In this document: positions 37,993 through 49,839 of the stretch, piece after piece | Position numbering within the stretch: the stretch's first letter is position 1 | How the letters are laid out: each line of letters starts with the position of its first letter | NCBI RefSeq assembly: GCF_019112545.1 | Contig: NW_025064892.1 | Coordinates: forward strand, 62,001 to 126,000 | Origin: Guyanagaster necrorhizus | Lineage: Eukaryota; Basidiomycota; Agaricomycetes; Agaricales; Physalacriaceae | Length of the DNA stretch: 64,000 nt | Direction of reading: 5' to 3' | The notes under the pieces: model-generated | Database searches by the model: none | What the model was told of the DNA's origin: nothing | The model's input: the letters and a program-made list of their open reading frames with translations, nothing else | Program-made: the position numbers and the translations under genes

Positions 37993-38641
37993 ATGTCCTT
38001 TACAAATCTGTACTACAAAAGGGTACGTTATCTTTGCCATTCTCTGTCAACAGCTGTATACATAGCTGACCATAGACCACAGGGACACCCAAGGCTTGCT
38101 ATGTCTGCTACAAACCGACTACAGCCTGTCTAGCCACCATCAACGCTGTTGACTTTCTTTACACGTGTCAAACCCATCTTACCGACAGAGGCTTTGTTTC
38201 AGCTGTGCAAGAAGAACCTGCTAAACCGGCTCTAAGTGAGGATGAGATTGCTAAGGTGAAAGAAGAATGGGAGGAGAAGCAGAAAAGGAAGGCAGAGCGT
38301 GAGAGGGAGAAGGAGAAGGAGAAGAAAAAGGTGGATAAGGAGAAAGATAAAGAGAAAGACGAGGATGACGACAAGGGCAAGAAGGACAAGAAATCCATGT
38401 CACCGAAGTCATCGCCTTCTCCAGCTTCTCCTTCGACGCCTAAACCGTCTGTAGCTCATCAGCGTTTTACCCTACACCGTGACATCTTTACCAGTACGTG
38501 CCATTGCTGAATTGGACACTGTGGTTATTGACTTGAATCGTCAAAGTGCGACAAACTGAACATCGTAGGCGTAGACAAGCCGCGCAGGCAAAGGATTTAG
38601 CGCCTCGTTTACCTGGGGCGCCTCGGGGAGAATTAGCATAG
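37993..38641 (+). CDS. VFA1: Vps4-associated protein 1 (Vfa1-like)
   Basis: Vfa1 binds the AAA ATPase Vps4 and modulates ESCRT-III disassembly on endosomes. Three exons (37993-38026, 38083-38493, 38547-38641) encode 179 aa. The N-terminal zinc-ribbon-like part reads YYKRVRTPKACYVCYKPTT, then DFLYTCQTHLTDRGF, placing paired cysteines as in yeast Vfa1. A long Lys/Glu helix (KEEWEEKQKRKAEREREKEK) forms a predicted coiled coil, and the C-terminus ends AQAKDLAPRLPGAPRGELA after an Arg-rich stretch. The first donor (GTTATC at 38027) was chosen because it alone keeps both exons in frame without stops. Confidence 0.82.
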
Positions 38642-39367
38642 CCTATAATACCTTTCAGCATCCCATTTTGGACGTTCATAATATGATGTACTTGTACTAA
38701 ACAGTATTTAACTTGCTTGAATATGTTACGCGGCAAACGAATCCTTGATTATATTTGTATTCATTCGACCAGCAATGACAAAGCTACAGTTGTGTGTACA
38801 GAGAAGGATAATACCTTGAAAACAAGACGTAGGGTCGATTGGTCCTGAAATATATCGATGCGAGGGAAGTATTTCCTGCGGAGAAGCACTTCCCCGCAAG
38901 TTACCCAGAACCGAAAATGACAAGGACCATTAGAAGATATATCCGCAAGATCAAGGCATGATGGTATTCTAGCAATCGCCTTCAGGCCCGCAAGTTGCAA
39001 GAGATGATTACCCGTGTCAGCAAAGATAGATTCTACGATTTGGCACAATAGTTGTTCTCGCTGTGCTCTCGAGATCTGGATGCAATGCAGTGCGAAGCTG
39101 AGTGAACAGGAAGATCTGTACCATGAATAACAAAACAACTTACATGATTTCGATACTATGACGCGTAAGTTCCCCTGGCTCAGGTTGCTACGTCATCCCC
39201 TACACGAAATGCAGACCCCTCGGGGGCTCATTTATCTTGGGTATGTGCAAATATGAATTAATACTGGTCGTCTACAATAGCCTGAGAATGAGTCCAATGA
39301 GTCAGATGTAAAAAAATGGGTGAGTCCGATCGTATATACGTGGTCTATCGTCCAAGAAAATACTGGT
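38642..39367. other. Convergent intergenic region, VFA1 / SCS7
   Basis: This is the 3' flank of both genes. A minus-strand frame at 38761-39138 (125 codons) is open but has no recognisable domain and no good splice partners; I do not call it a gene. Confidence 0.5.
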
Positions 39368-40839
39368 TTAAAGCGGCAAAACGGTGCCAAAGACATGATC
39401 CCAGAACTTGCCTACAACAACCTGTCATAAAGGTGTCTCGGTCTACAGAAAATAGACGTACTAGTTACACCAAAGGCAAGCTCGTAGTTTTTGTAGTGAT
39501 GGGCAAGGTGGTATCGTTTTTGTTCTTTCAGGTATGCTGGAAGGTCGGTATGATGAAGCCTGCAAGTTCAGGTTAGCGGTCAACTGGGTCAAGGGGATAT
39601 ATTATCACTTACGCATAATGCATAGTATCATAGATAACATCTACAAAGATTGATATCAGCATTTAGAAGTCCGATGATAAGTCAATACTCGCAAAAAGCG
39701 AACGCTCCCGCTATAATTCCATTTGCCACCGGAGTGGGGAAGAGTTTGTATGCCAGCTGGGTGAAGGGAAACTGAAGCGCTGTAAACAAGACCGGCGGCA
39801 TGACAAGCCTCAGTCTAAATATTGTACACTAACGTCATTAACGTTATTCACCAACGAAATGGCACTCAGGGTTACGTACCGATCCATAGGAAGATAATGG
39901 TGCACGCCGTGTAAGAGGAAGTGTAGAGTAAGAAATGGACCTTTGTCGGGAAGATTCTCATCGAGATGGAACAAGAACCGATGCATGCCGTATTCCAATA
40001 TCGTCCAGATGACGTTTCCAATGAAGAAGCAGATCGCAAATTTCGTATAGGACTCTTGGGGGACTTGGGAAAGGAATTGCAGAGGGAGTATGGGGTTCAC
40101 AAAGACCGAAGGCAGCGGCATGCTGAACTGCAAGATTGAACGTAGGGCAAGGTACATCGTGATTGGAATCCAGACGAGTGGCACCGCATACCACACGCAT
40201 TTTGTGAACACCTATGAGAGCTGTGAGTACCGTCCAACAGAATTTTTGAGGACCAAATATACCTCAAGATAGGCTGGCCCGAACAGCCGAGCCGAATACG
40301 ACAGATGCCGGGGTTGATGGATTTGCTGGAGGTAAAAGTTTTTGCTGCGGGATGGTTGAGCCGAAGAACAGAAAGCGTACGGAGACATACCTGAAGTTAG
40401 CATACCATACCTGAGGCAGCAGAGGCTTGCTCAAATCCAAGAACCCATTCTTCGCAAAATCCGCTTTGAGGTCGGTGTCTTCTGGATGGAAATCCTCGTC
40501 GGCGACCCAGTCTAAGGAGCTAACGTTAGAAGCTATTGCAAGAGACTAATGACATTACGCACCCTGAGAGCAGGTATGCTCCTCGTTGCCCACTCTTCCA
40601 ATGAGAAACTCTTCTAGCATGTCGTATGCAGCCTCCGAATGCTCATGCTCGTTCTTGTCATTCATGACGTCCTCAATTGGTTGGCCTGCACGACGAAGAA
40701 GGACATCTTGGCCGCCAGGGTGGTCAGCTAAGAATCCTGTAATGTCGTACACCTTTCCTCGGTAGGAGACCCAACAGCTAGAGGCCGCGACATGTCCTTT
40801 GAGGTCCTCGGGAGAGTAGATTCTGACCCTTTTTGACAT
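39368..40839 (-). CDS. SCS7: Sphingolipid fatty acid 2-hydroxylase with N-terminal cytochrome b5 domain
   Basis: The ER enzyme hydroxylates the alpha carbon of the very-long-chain acyl group in ceramide, using electrons from its own b5 domain. The first exon (from 40839) encodes the b5 domain with CWVSYRGKVYDITGFLADHP and GGQDVLLRRAGQ. Later exons give DWVADEDFHPEDTDLKADF, LDLSKPLLPQVWY, YLQQIHQPRHL and then the hydroxylase membrane domain. The di-iron histidine clusters are all visible: EYGMHRFLFHLDE, LHFLLHGVHHYLPMDR, DTMHYALHHTDLPAYLK and YHLAHHYKNYELAFGVTS. The last exon encodes KFWDHVFGTVLPL and the stop at 39368. Exon borders in the middle are approximate. Confidence 0.95.
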
Positions 40840-40912
40840 GGTGTGCGCAGAAGAGAAACAAGGCCCCTTTCAGCAGCCTTCCTCTTTTAGTGATGCCTGC
40901 CGGCGGTACTGG

Positions 40913-40919
40913 ATTTATA
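40913..40919 (-). promoter_or_regulatory. TATA box of SCS7
   Basis: On the minus strand TATAAAT lies about 74 bp upstream of the SCS7 start codon at 40839. Confidence 0.5.
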
Positions 40920-41092
40920 CTTGGACATTTCCTACATACAGTAGAGCTGAATGATCGTTCATACGGTGCATATCAGTGTTGATTCTTTCGAAATATTTCC
41001 AAAGATTCTGATGGGCTTGCCAGCTCATCTGACGAGAACCATCACAGCGACGTCTCGTGAACCCTAACCATATGCAAGCATTGGGTTCTTTC

Positions 41093-41099
41093 TATATAA
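41093..41099 (+). promoter_or_regulatory. TATA box of the GH125 gene
   Basis: TATATAA lies 56-62 bp upstream of the proposed ATG at 41155. Confidence 0.5.
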
Positions 41100-41154
41100 C
41101 ATGGACCGAACCATGGACATCCGGCACACACTTACTTTCAGATTGTTACGCTCC

Positions 41155-43684
41155 ATGAGATTTTCTTGGTCGAATGCATTGTTAGCGACGACGTCCCTCC
41201 AGGACGCCTTTGCGCGATGCCCCGATTATACCACGTATGCACAGGCCAGTCGCAATCTTGACTAGAAAACACATAATTCGGATACTAACGGCATTTCCGT
41301 GTGCAGAGCTCGCAGGGAAACCCATCTATCGGTCCTTTGGCTTTACCGTACATGCGCCCTGATCCAGCCTGTCGCACGTTCAACAGTACCGCTGTCGAGG
41401 TAAGTCTCGTTCCTCTGAGCTTGAGATAGAAAATAACCACCTTTTTTCCTGCTAGAAAGTCATTGAAGATATGAAATCGCGTTTGAAAGATCCTGATCTC
41501 GCGAGACTGTTCGAAAACACTTTCCCTAACACTTTAGGTCTGTCTGTGTATCCTATGCTCTTTTTCCAGCGCGCTTATCTTCATAAAGACACGACAGTTA
41601 GGTATTACAATGGAGTGAGCTTACATGTTCATCTTTCCCTCTGTGTCCGAATGATCTAATTTCGAAGACAGAGAATTTGGCTTTCATCATAACTGGGGTT
41701 CGAATTTCTGACAGCAAGCATAACTTTTGGCACTCATTCTCACGTTTTTAGGATATAACGTTTGTGCACGGCTCTTAACACGTGTCATTATAGCTTACTC
41801 CCTCTTTCAGGGCTCAGTGGCTACGTGATACCACTAACCAGGTAGTATCTGCATCTTACATGCTAAACCACCATCCACTCAATTTCCGGCAGTTTGCTCA
41901 TTATGGATCCTTGCTTTCTATCGACCCTGATCTGGCCGCTCTCGTCAAGGCTGTCATCAACAACGAGGCGCGATACGTCGCCGAATATCCATATTGTAAG
42001 TCCTTCTCTGAAGTTTGGTCTTTATTCTGATCTGTATGGTTGGGTAGGTGGCGCATTTCAGCCGCCCCCAGAAAGTGGCCTTGCCCCTTCTCATAACGAC
42101 TATGCGGACGGTGTCACTGTAAATCCGTGAGCACTGTTGATGTTTCTTTATCAGCACTTCACTGAGGCAGAACTGAAGACCTGTGAACAATCAGACAGTT
42201 TTCGAATGCAAGGTTAGCATGAATCGTTTGTAAAAGTTCGATACTTTTGTTGATAACAACTTCATAGTATGAGATCGACTCCTTATGCGGATTCTTGAAG
42301 CTTTCCAGGATCTTTTATAATGCTACGAAGGATGAGTCATTTATGAATGACAACTGTCAGTTTACTGGCGTACTTCTTGAATGCAAAGTTGATGATTCAC
42401 TTTCCAAGGGTTTTATGCTGTCGACCAGATCTTTCGTGTTATTAACGAGCAGTCTCAGCCGACATTCGATAAGGACTTTAATTTCATCTCATACTACAAC
42501 TGGACCGGCGGAAACGGGGCGCTATCTCCTAGCGTTCCCAATGGCGGTAACGGTGAACCAAAGGCGTATACAGGTATGGTGAGTTTATGATAAATTCTAC
42601 CTCTATTTGTCTATTTAGTGGCACCAGGTTGGCACCCATCATCGTCCTTCAGATGACCTCAGCGTATTTGGTGAGTTCTTGAGTAATTCTCGAGAAAACT
42701 ACCTGAACCTGAGTCTCTGGAAGCATTTCTTACGCCAGCGAATGCTATGCTCAGCGTGGAGTTAGATCACCTCGCTACTATACTGGATACTACCGGCCAA
42801 GGACAGAACATAAGTGCATTGGCTAAAGAATGGAGCTCGCGTATCCGTGACTCGGTCTGGGAAAATACTGTTGTTGACAGTGTTTTTGCGTACGAAACGA
42901 ACGGTGAGTGTGTTGTGGCAAATTCTGGATATGCTCTAAGCGCCTCCTCTTGTTAAGGTTTAGGTGCTCGGTACGTGATGGACGACGCGAATGTACCCGT
43001 AAGTCACTTCCAGGTGACTCTTTAATTGCGTCCAGGTCACGATGTTATCTTGTGTAGTCCTTGCTATCTCTTCCGTATCTCGGATTCTTGCAAAAAGATG
43101 ATCCGATGTACGTAGCTACTCGGCAGCTTCTGCTTTCATCGAAGAATCCATACTATGCTGCGGGGAGGACGTTTAATGGCATTGGGTAAGCGTCTCGAAA
43201 ATTTTCCTTCTTCCTTTGGTTAACAGTTGGATGCTGTGTCTTAGCGGACCACATGTTGATGCGTGGCACCCATGGTGCGTATTTCCTGCTGTCAAAATGA
43301 TGATCATTCAAGGGGTTCTATTAGGCCAATGTCCCAGATATCTGCAATATTTGGTACGGATAATGATGAGGAAATACTTGAATCCTTATACGTAATCGCT
43401 AATGTGGGTATAACGCGCATTGTTGAGCCTTTGTACTTATTGTCAATCAGAACACGAATGGACTTGGTTTGATCCATGAATCCCAGTCAATATACAACTC
43501 TTCAGACTATACGCGACCTTGGTTCGCATGGGCAAACAGCTACTTCGCAGAGTAAGCAAACGGACTATTTTCTCTTTTCATGGGCTGATCGTAAGGAAAT
43601 GTGTGCAGGATGCTCTTGGATCTGGCGGATCGAAAGCCTGGCTTGATTTTCTCCAAGGATGTAAGTTACAAGCCAGGCCAATGA
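41155..43684 (+). CDS. GH125 exo-alpha-1,6-mannosidase-like protein (Mug157 family)
   Basis: The protein belongs to glycoside hydrolase family 125, which trims alpha-1,6-linked mannose; the fission yeast relative is Mug157. It has more than twelve short exons. Conserved pieces appear in order: [137 protein letters not shown] and [19 protein letters not shown]. The codon string for GDITAQW needs an 8-nt microexon at 41752-41759. The start ([20 protein letters not shown]) resembles a weak signal peptide. A GTAAGT donor at 43661 could replace the stop at 43684 and extend the gene to 43819. Confidence 0.88.
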
Positions 43685-43862
43685 ATTCCACCACCTAGGA
43701 ACAACATGCTTATATCAATAATTCATGAAATTTTGATCCTTATGTAGCTGTTGAACGTGCAAAATACTTGTCTTTGTACTGGCTGTGTCAAATGTAAATC
43801 AAACCACAAAATGCCGTGACGTGACGTTACGTACCCAAACTCCATTCGCGGATTCAATCCTT

Positions 43863-43869
43863 TATATAT
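43863..43869 (+). promoter_or_regulatory. TATA-like element of the C2-domain gene
   Basis: TATATAT lies 75-81 bp upstream of the ATG at 43944. Confidence 0.4.
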
Positions 43870-43943
43870 CTAACTCATGCTCATGTTCTCAACGTAGACC
43901 AGATTTTTTCTCTTTCCTTGGTGTTCTGTTCTTCTCCACTGTC

Positions 43944-46182
43944 ATGTCTTTCACACCCCGCGAAATTGGTACACTCATTGTCGTTATTGTCAAAGCCGTG
44001 CGTTCTCTACTCCTGTATTGCCACCTGTCGGCTAACAGGACGCTTCCAGAATCATCTCACCAACAAGAGGCACATAGGAAAGCAAGATCCTTATTGCTCT
44101 GTCGAGTTTGAAGGAAGAAAAGGACGCACAAAGACAATTAAACGCGGCGGCCAGCATCCAGAGTGGGACGAAGAGCTTCGGTTTGCCGTGTTTGAGGATG
44201 TTGAAGACGAATTAGCTCGCACAGCTAACCGCACTCCTTCACCTCCCGCAAAGAATGGGTCCCCACTAAGACAGTCGACAACAAAGTCCAAGACGAAAAA
44301 AGTGATGAAACTCGCGGTTTACGCGGATGATGCCAGAGAGCCTGAGCTTGTAGGAGAGGCAATGGTGGACCTGACAACGGTACTGACCAAGGGAGAACAG
44401 GACGGTGAGTAAATCTCACGTTCTTTCTTTGACTTACCTTCATTAATGAGTGTATAGAATGTTATACCCTGATGTATAAGGAACGATTTGCCGGTCAAGT
44501 CTACTTAGAGTTGACGTTTTATTCCAATGTATGTCGCTTCCTGCAATAGTACCACGTCCAATTTCACCTGATTACTGGTTACAGGAAGCTCCTCCTGTGA
44601 AGAAGACGAAACCCAAGCCCAAGGACAAGAACTACGCCGGCCCGGGAGAGTTCGTAGGCGAATCATCGGCACCTAATGGTCAAGGCGGGGCCCCTGGCAG
44701 AATTGTCTCCATGAGCGTGTTGCCCAATCATCATCGACGACAGTCAGAGTCGATATCTTCAATGCCTTCTTTGAGACCGTCGAGCTCATCGGCGCAACTC
44801 GATCTTTATAACCCTCCTTATGAAAGACAGCGAAGACTGACATCCATGAGCAGTGTAGTGAATGATTTTGGGCACCTCAACGTGTCTGATTCTAGGAGAC
44901 GTGAGAGCTTTCCAGTTAGTGAATAGGCTGTTGTTCTGTCTATTGGCTCTAACCGTGTTTTCAGCCTGTAGTTTCCGCGCCTGATCTGTACGGATCTCGT
45001 GGTTCTCTCCCCGCACATTCCTCGTCTCTCCCTCCCGAATTAGGGTATGGATACGACCCAAGTATGTCAGATTCCGCGTCAACTTACGGCTCAATACCTC
45101 CCAATACTCTTCCACCGCCTGGTTTGCCGTACCCAGCGCATGCCCCATATCAACAACCTTATGAAATCGCTCCCACACCAAGCTTTGCCAAATCGACGAT
45201 GCGACCACGTTATAGTGTTCCTACTTCATCCTCGGGGTTCATGCCACTGTCATCTCATTCTCGTGTCCTTCCATCTCATCCTTCCGAGCCTTCAAGTTTC
45301 GCGCCTCCCTTGGCTCATACACCAGGTCCGACTCTTTATAACGGAAACCATTTTCCTCCTCAGCCAAGTTTTACGCCTATGCCATCTCAGACTCCGGCTT
45401 TGATGCCTTTGCCTACTTCATCTTCCAGCATCTTAGATGGCCCATTACCATATCCGGGCACAACACAGTACTCATATCCATATGTGCCAGCACCGCCAGC
45501 ACCCCTTGCGCAGCCATATATGCCTCATTTGTTGCCCCAAACGTCGCATCCTCCTTTGCGGCAGTCATATACTGGTTATCCTACTCCGTCTCAGGAACCA
45601 ATTCCCGCGAGTTCTTCGCTGTCCACAAGCCAAGGACCTGGATCAAGACCTCTGCCACAGCCGCAGCAGCCTCCTCAAGTGCTTCCGCCCCCCCCTCCAG
45701 TAAATCAACCACAGTATGGTACGTATAATCCGTCACAAGCGAACAGTGTGATGTTTCCGCCTACCAACGGTTATCAGCCGGCACCACCTCCGCCACCTCC
45801 GCTTCTCCAAAATGATTCGCCTCCTCGTTCTCCTCACCCTTATATGGAAGCACCTCAACCTGTTCCTCCGCCACCTCCGCCTCCTGTATCTCAGTATGAG
45901 CTTCACGCTCCTCGACGTCGCGCTAGCCTACCTACGCCACCTGGACAGGGTCATCAACGTGGAGCTCTCCCTATCCCTCCCCCTCCCCCTCCGCCTGGAG
46001 ATTATCACCAGAATGCTCACCCCCTTCCCATTCCCCCGCCGCCACCATCAAATTTGGGGCCTCCGGCTCAACCATACGTACCGGGACCTCCTCCTAGACC
46101 TCCTCAGCTGGATGACGAGGGCCATTGGGTGCCTCCAGGTATGTCTGTACAACAATCATACCCGCCGCAAGGATGGGTGTGA
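43944..46182 (+). CDS. C2-domain cytokinesis protein, Inn1/Fic1-like
   Basis: Inn1/Fic1 proteins link the contracting actomyosin ring to the plasma membrane and septum synthesis. Five exons (43944-43997, 44050-44404, 44458-44528, 44585-44914, 44965-46182) give 675 aa. The N-terminal C2 domain shows IGTLIVVIVKANHLTNKRHI, GKQDPYCSVEFEG, HPEWDEELRFAVFED and VMKLAVYADDAREPELVGEA. The remaining 500 residues are disordered and Pro/Ser-rich, with many PPPPP runs and PxxP motifs that would suit SH3 partners such as Hof1 and Cyk3. The function is inferred from C2-plus-polyproline layout and the N-terminal match. Proline runs are encoded by mixed codons rather than a pure repeat. Confidence 0.85.
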
Positions 46183-46384
46183 TACTGCATGGCCCATCAT
46201 GGTTTTTGTTTTGTAATTGACTTGCCATCATATTCCATCGGACTTAGCGCTGCACGCATCAATCATCAAGTAATATGCATATTTGGGACATCGATACATA
46301 TCCCAGCATTCTGTTATCGTCGAAAACTAATAGGAACGTATTGACATATGAGAATTCAATGGCATTTGCTGCCGATGTCATGAA

Positions 46385-46852
46385 CTACTCTCCCGTATCT
46401 TCCTTTGCTAACCTCCACTTGTTGATTTCGGTTTCTGTCGGGACGATTCCACGTCTAGTAAGTTCTAATCGGGCTTGTCTGCGGACGGCGTTTTCTTGCA
46501 CGCGACGTTCCGCCTCGTATTCAAGGAGTGCATGTTCAGCCCCGAATACCAAACCAAAGACACCAGAAGTTGTGACAAGGAAGCCTTTAAAGGACATTGG
46601 TTGTCGTCTTCTGATGGTCAGTTGGACGACCTGACGAAATGATAAAGACGGGTACCTATACCAAGGCCATGCATAGTGTGCAATGATAGAAAGTCCGAGA
46701 CCAATAGCAGTCGCTCGCGCAGCTACCTAAAGATACGTTGGACTTGTACAAACGATGCTCAACGGAATGAAACAGACTCGTATTCCAGCCTCCGTCTGAA
46801 GATCCTCTGCATGTCGTACGTCCTCTTCACGGCGAACGCGAGCTGTGGACAT
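46385..46852 (-). CDS. Small mitochondrial inner-membrane protein, Rcf3/Rcf2-N-terminus-like
   Basis: Three exons (46852-46778, 46726-46656, 46610-46385) encode 123 aa. The layout is a charged N-terminus (RREEDVRHAEDLQTEAGI), a first membrane helix (ATAIGLGLSIIAHYAW), a short basic loop (RRRQPMSFKG), a second helix (FLVTTSGVFGLVFGAEHAL) and a charged C-terminal helix. This matches the short proteins related to the N-terminal half of Rcf2 (yeast Rcf3), which associate with respiratory supercomplexes. The assignment rests on topology and pattern, not a full alignment, so another small mitochondrial membrane protein is possible. It is head-to-head with the next gene, with 145 bp between starts. 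Confidence 0.6.
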
Positions 46853-46997
46853 GGATAAGAAGGGAGTAAGGAGATGGTGGCAGTTCGTTTCGTCAATTGC
46901 ATCATCTATTTGAAGTCGCCGATTCTGTCAAATTTTCTCAAAACGTTGCCTGCCGCCGGCCTTGACGCGCTCGAGATTCTTCTGTACTGCCACGACG

Positions 46998-47516
46998 ATG
47001 CAGCGAATACTGGGCACCACCGTTCGTATTGCACGGCCTTTCCACTACCGTGCTCTCTACATTCCACACCCCTTCTCGACGAGTGTTCGCCGTCTCGCTA
47101 CACCCTCATCCGAGTCACCGGAAGACCTCGCAAAATTTGAAAAGTTCCAGAACACAACGGTATTCAAGGCGTTGCGGGACAACCCCGATGCATACCGCGC
47201 TTTAAGTGATTTCATCGTCTTCATTAAAAAACAAGGTGTGTATTGTACTCTGTTGAGTATCCTGGGCTTACAGATACTAGGGCTTGACTACAGAACACCA
47301 CCGTCCAAGGTGGCAATGATCAAGCTTGCCATGAATCCAGAATTTAGGGCTGCCTTTCAAAAGGTCAATGAGGAGTGCATGAAGGTTGGCGTTGACTTTT
47401 CGTCCAAGGTGACAAGCGGTGTTGTTTCAATAGTGGGGGCATTACAAACCTTTGTTTAGGAAGTTCAACAAGAAATCATGGACGTCTTCGGAAAACCGCC
47501 CACAAGCGACGACTGA
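46998..47516 (+). CDS. Small predicted mitochondrial protein of unknown function
   Basis: Three exons (46998-47235, 47281-47408, 47460-47516) encode 140 aa. The N-terminus is basic and rich in Arg, Thr and aromatic residues (MQRILGTTVRIARPFHYRAL), with STSVRRLATPSS typical of a matrix-targeting presequence. The mature part reads LAKFEKFQNTTVFKALRDNP, DAYRALSDFIVFIKKQGLDY, MIKLAMNPEFRAAFQKVNEE and a final EVQQEIMDVFGKPPTSDD. It is predicted to be helical and soluble. I do not recognise a named family. Clean splicing and the presequence argue for a real gene. Confidence 0.75.
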
Positions 47517-47595
47517 AGGGTACTACATTGTTGGCCTGACCGTTGAGCACGCACTTCAGTCGGCTGCATCGAGCTTCGCGGAGAGAATTCAAGTA

Positions 47596-47608
47596 CCCCC
47601 CCCCCCCC
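47596..47608 (+). repeat. 13-nt poly-C homopolymer
   Basis: Thirteen cytosines in a row lie 80 bp after the stop codon of the small mitochondrial gene, in convergent intergenic DNA. Confidence 0.85.
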
Positions 47609-47899
47609 ACATAAAATACATGACAACAATCCTCCTCCGAATACTGTATTTTCTGTGACGTCTGCTGCACGATCACTCAATAACATGCAGATGCTTAAAA
47701 GAATCAGTTTCCAACGATCCTAAGTCCTGTGCGATAACACTGAGAAGACTAGGACTATTTCCCCGGAAAAGGACGCCGCAAATTGGCCGTTACTACGTGA
47801 CTGGATGTGCCCTTCAAATTCGACAGTGTACAACACTTGGACTTTAATAAAGGCTCTTGACGAAAGGCAGTATCCCTCCACCCCCAAGAACATCGGCCA

Positions 47900-49547
47900 T
47901 CAATAATCCAATACGGAGATCTGGCCATTCTCAGAACAGGCCAGCAGCTTTGAGTCAGCGCACGGAACCACCTGAACTATTTTTTGGCCACGGGAACAAG
48001 GTATCTAGAATAAAATATTAGACATGTACGAGAGGAATACAGGCTGTACGCGCCTCGTTTATCACTTTGTTCGAACGGCGGAGGTCCCATAACCGCACAG
48101 TTCCATCCCTGTCTCCGCAGGCAAATAGTCCCTCTGACGGTAAAGATGCACCTAGATAAAAATCTGAGCATTGGAGCGCATGCATTAAAACTTGAAGCAA
48201 ACCTCGAACGTAACGACCACTGACTTGTGTGCAGGCATGGCCAAATCGTTGAACTGGGATCTCTGGTACAAGTCTATGATCTCGTATTTCGAACTGGAGG
48301 TCTCGATGTGATACCTTGAGTAGAGTTAGTTTCCCGCATGTTAAGAGAAACAAAGATACACCTCTGTTATAGTGCAAAAGGGCGAAATCGTCGTATGAGA
48401 GTTGTAGATTATATTCGAGGTCTTCAAGGTGTTCACAACACGCTCAGAAGCCAGGTCATAAAGGTTGATGGTGCAATCTGCTCCTCCTGACATGAGTTTA
48501 TGACTGGTGTCGCAGATTGGAAGCAGTGATTGTACAACAGAATTGTGCTTCATCGCCAGTGCCTTTGGAGATGCCGCAGAAAAATTAGCTTTCACCTCCC
48601 AGAGGTGAATGATGTGGTCATATCCACCAGTCGCGAACATGAGGGGTTGCTTCATAGTAGTCACGGAGCTAACACCGCCTCGTTTAGCCTTATCCCAAGG
48701 CCTAGTAAATGTCAAAGGTGGCTAGGGTCATTTTAGCTTCTGACAAAGTAAGTTTGCATGATGCGCTCACAGCTGGGAGGCCAATGTGGACTGCAGATAA
48801 TTGGTGTTCCTCTTGTGGTCTGCTGAGAATTACCACACTTTGGACGCCGTTGGATAGAACACAGGCATCATCAACAGGTTCTCGTATGCCGGTGGGTATA
48901 TGCCCCAAAGGTCGATGTCTACGACACTAGTAAGTACATAGGCGCCGCAACACACTGAAGGGACCACTATACCTCAGGCTAGGCGTCATCTCGAATTCTT
49001 CTAGAGTGCCGTACATCGAGACTGTCAGATACGTCGAAAATTGAGGATGCTTCAGAAGACGCCGCGCTTTGTCGTACTGTTCGCGAAGCGGAAGCCGCAG
49101 AGTGTCGCACACAAGTTGGTATGGCGCTGACTGTGCACTAGAGTCGACTAAAACCTTCGTAACTTCCTTATTTGCTTCGACTAGAGGAAGGAGCGGCTCA
49201 GATATGATGATGTCGTCGTCGTAACATATGTTAATATCTTTGGATTCTGGGGGCAATCGGTAGTAAGGACCCCGCAAAGGGTTAGGCTCGGAGTCAGGCG
49301 TCATTGGGCCTGCAGATGGATGCTGAAATGAGAGAGTACCTGAAACAAAACCTCGGAAAGGGGGCTTCGATGCGTCATCATTGGTAGATGGGTGAAGAAT
49401 CAATGAATTCTCGCGAGGTAGAATAGACAAGGAGCCAGATGAGAAGGAAAAGACGGTTTCGGATATACCAGACGCAAATATTGGCACTTCGGAGCTTGAG
49501 CCATTCGAAAGTCCATGGTAAGAATGATTAGGGTCTGATTGAGCCAT
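47900..49547 (-). CDS. WD40-repeat protein of unknown function
   Basis: About 200 N-terminal residues carry no known domain. They include SETVFSFSSGSLSILPREN and LREQYDKARRLLKHPQFSTY. At least four WD blades follow: PLMFATGGYDHIIHLWEVKA, HKLMSGGADCTINLYDLASE, LFACGDRDGTVRLWDLRRSN and the terminal LLACSENGQISVLDY before the stop at 47900. Segments near 48700-48920 and 48240-48330 bridge them through short introns whose exact borders I did not fix. The start is the ATG at 49547 (MAQSDPNHSYHG); one five codons upstream is possible. A beta-propeller scaffold role is likely, but no partner can be named. Confidence 0.75.
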
Positions 49548-49839
49548 TAAATTGATTGACAATCTACTAGATATGTGGTTAATGAACCGAAGTTCTTACA
49601 AGGGTTGTGATGGGAATACTATACCATCAAGGTAGATGCTCATCTTCATTAAAGTCTAACAATAAAAAGGCCAATGAGGTATAGAACTCTTCGGCAAGCA
49701 GCCTAACAGTAAATGCTCGAGGCAAGGCAAGGGATGGTAAGGAGGAAAAACTAGAGTCGGCCCGAAAGTACCGAAATCTACAGGTCCTTTACGTCAGCAT
49801 CTTCTTTACTACTTACCTTCACTCACCGCCCATCCAATA

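Noticed and set aside
38761..39138. 125-codon minus-strand frame between VFA1 and SCS7
   Set aside because: No recognisable family and no good splice sites; it may simply be 3' flanking sequence.
41234..41308. A GC-AG intron at the first junction of the GH125 gene
   Set aside because: A good GT donor (GTATGC at 41235) with an acceptor at 41308 keeps the frame, so a GC donor is not needed.
41694..41705. GGTTCGAAT resembling a tRNA B box
   Set aside because: It sits at a splice donor inside the GH125 gene and no tRNA fold is possible.
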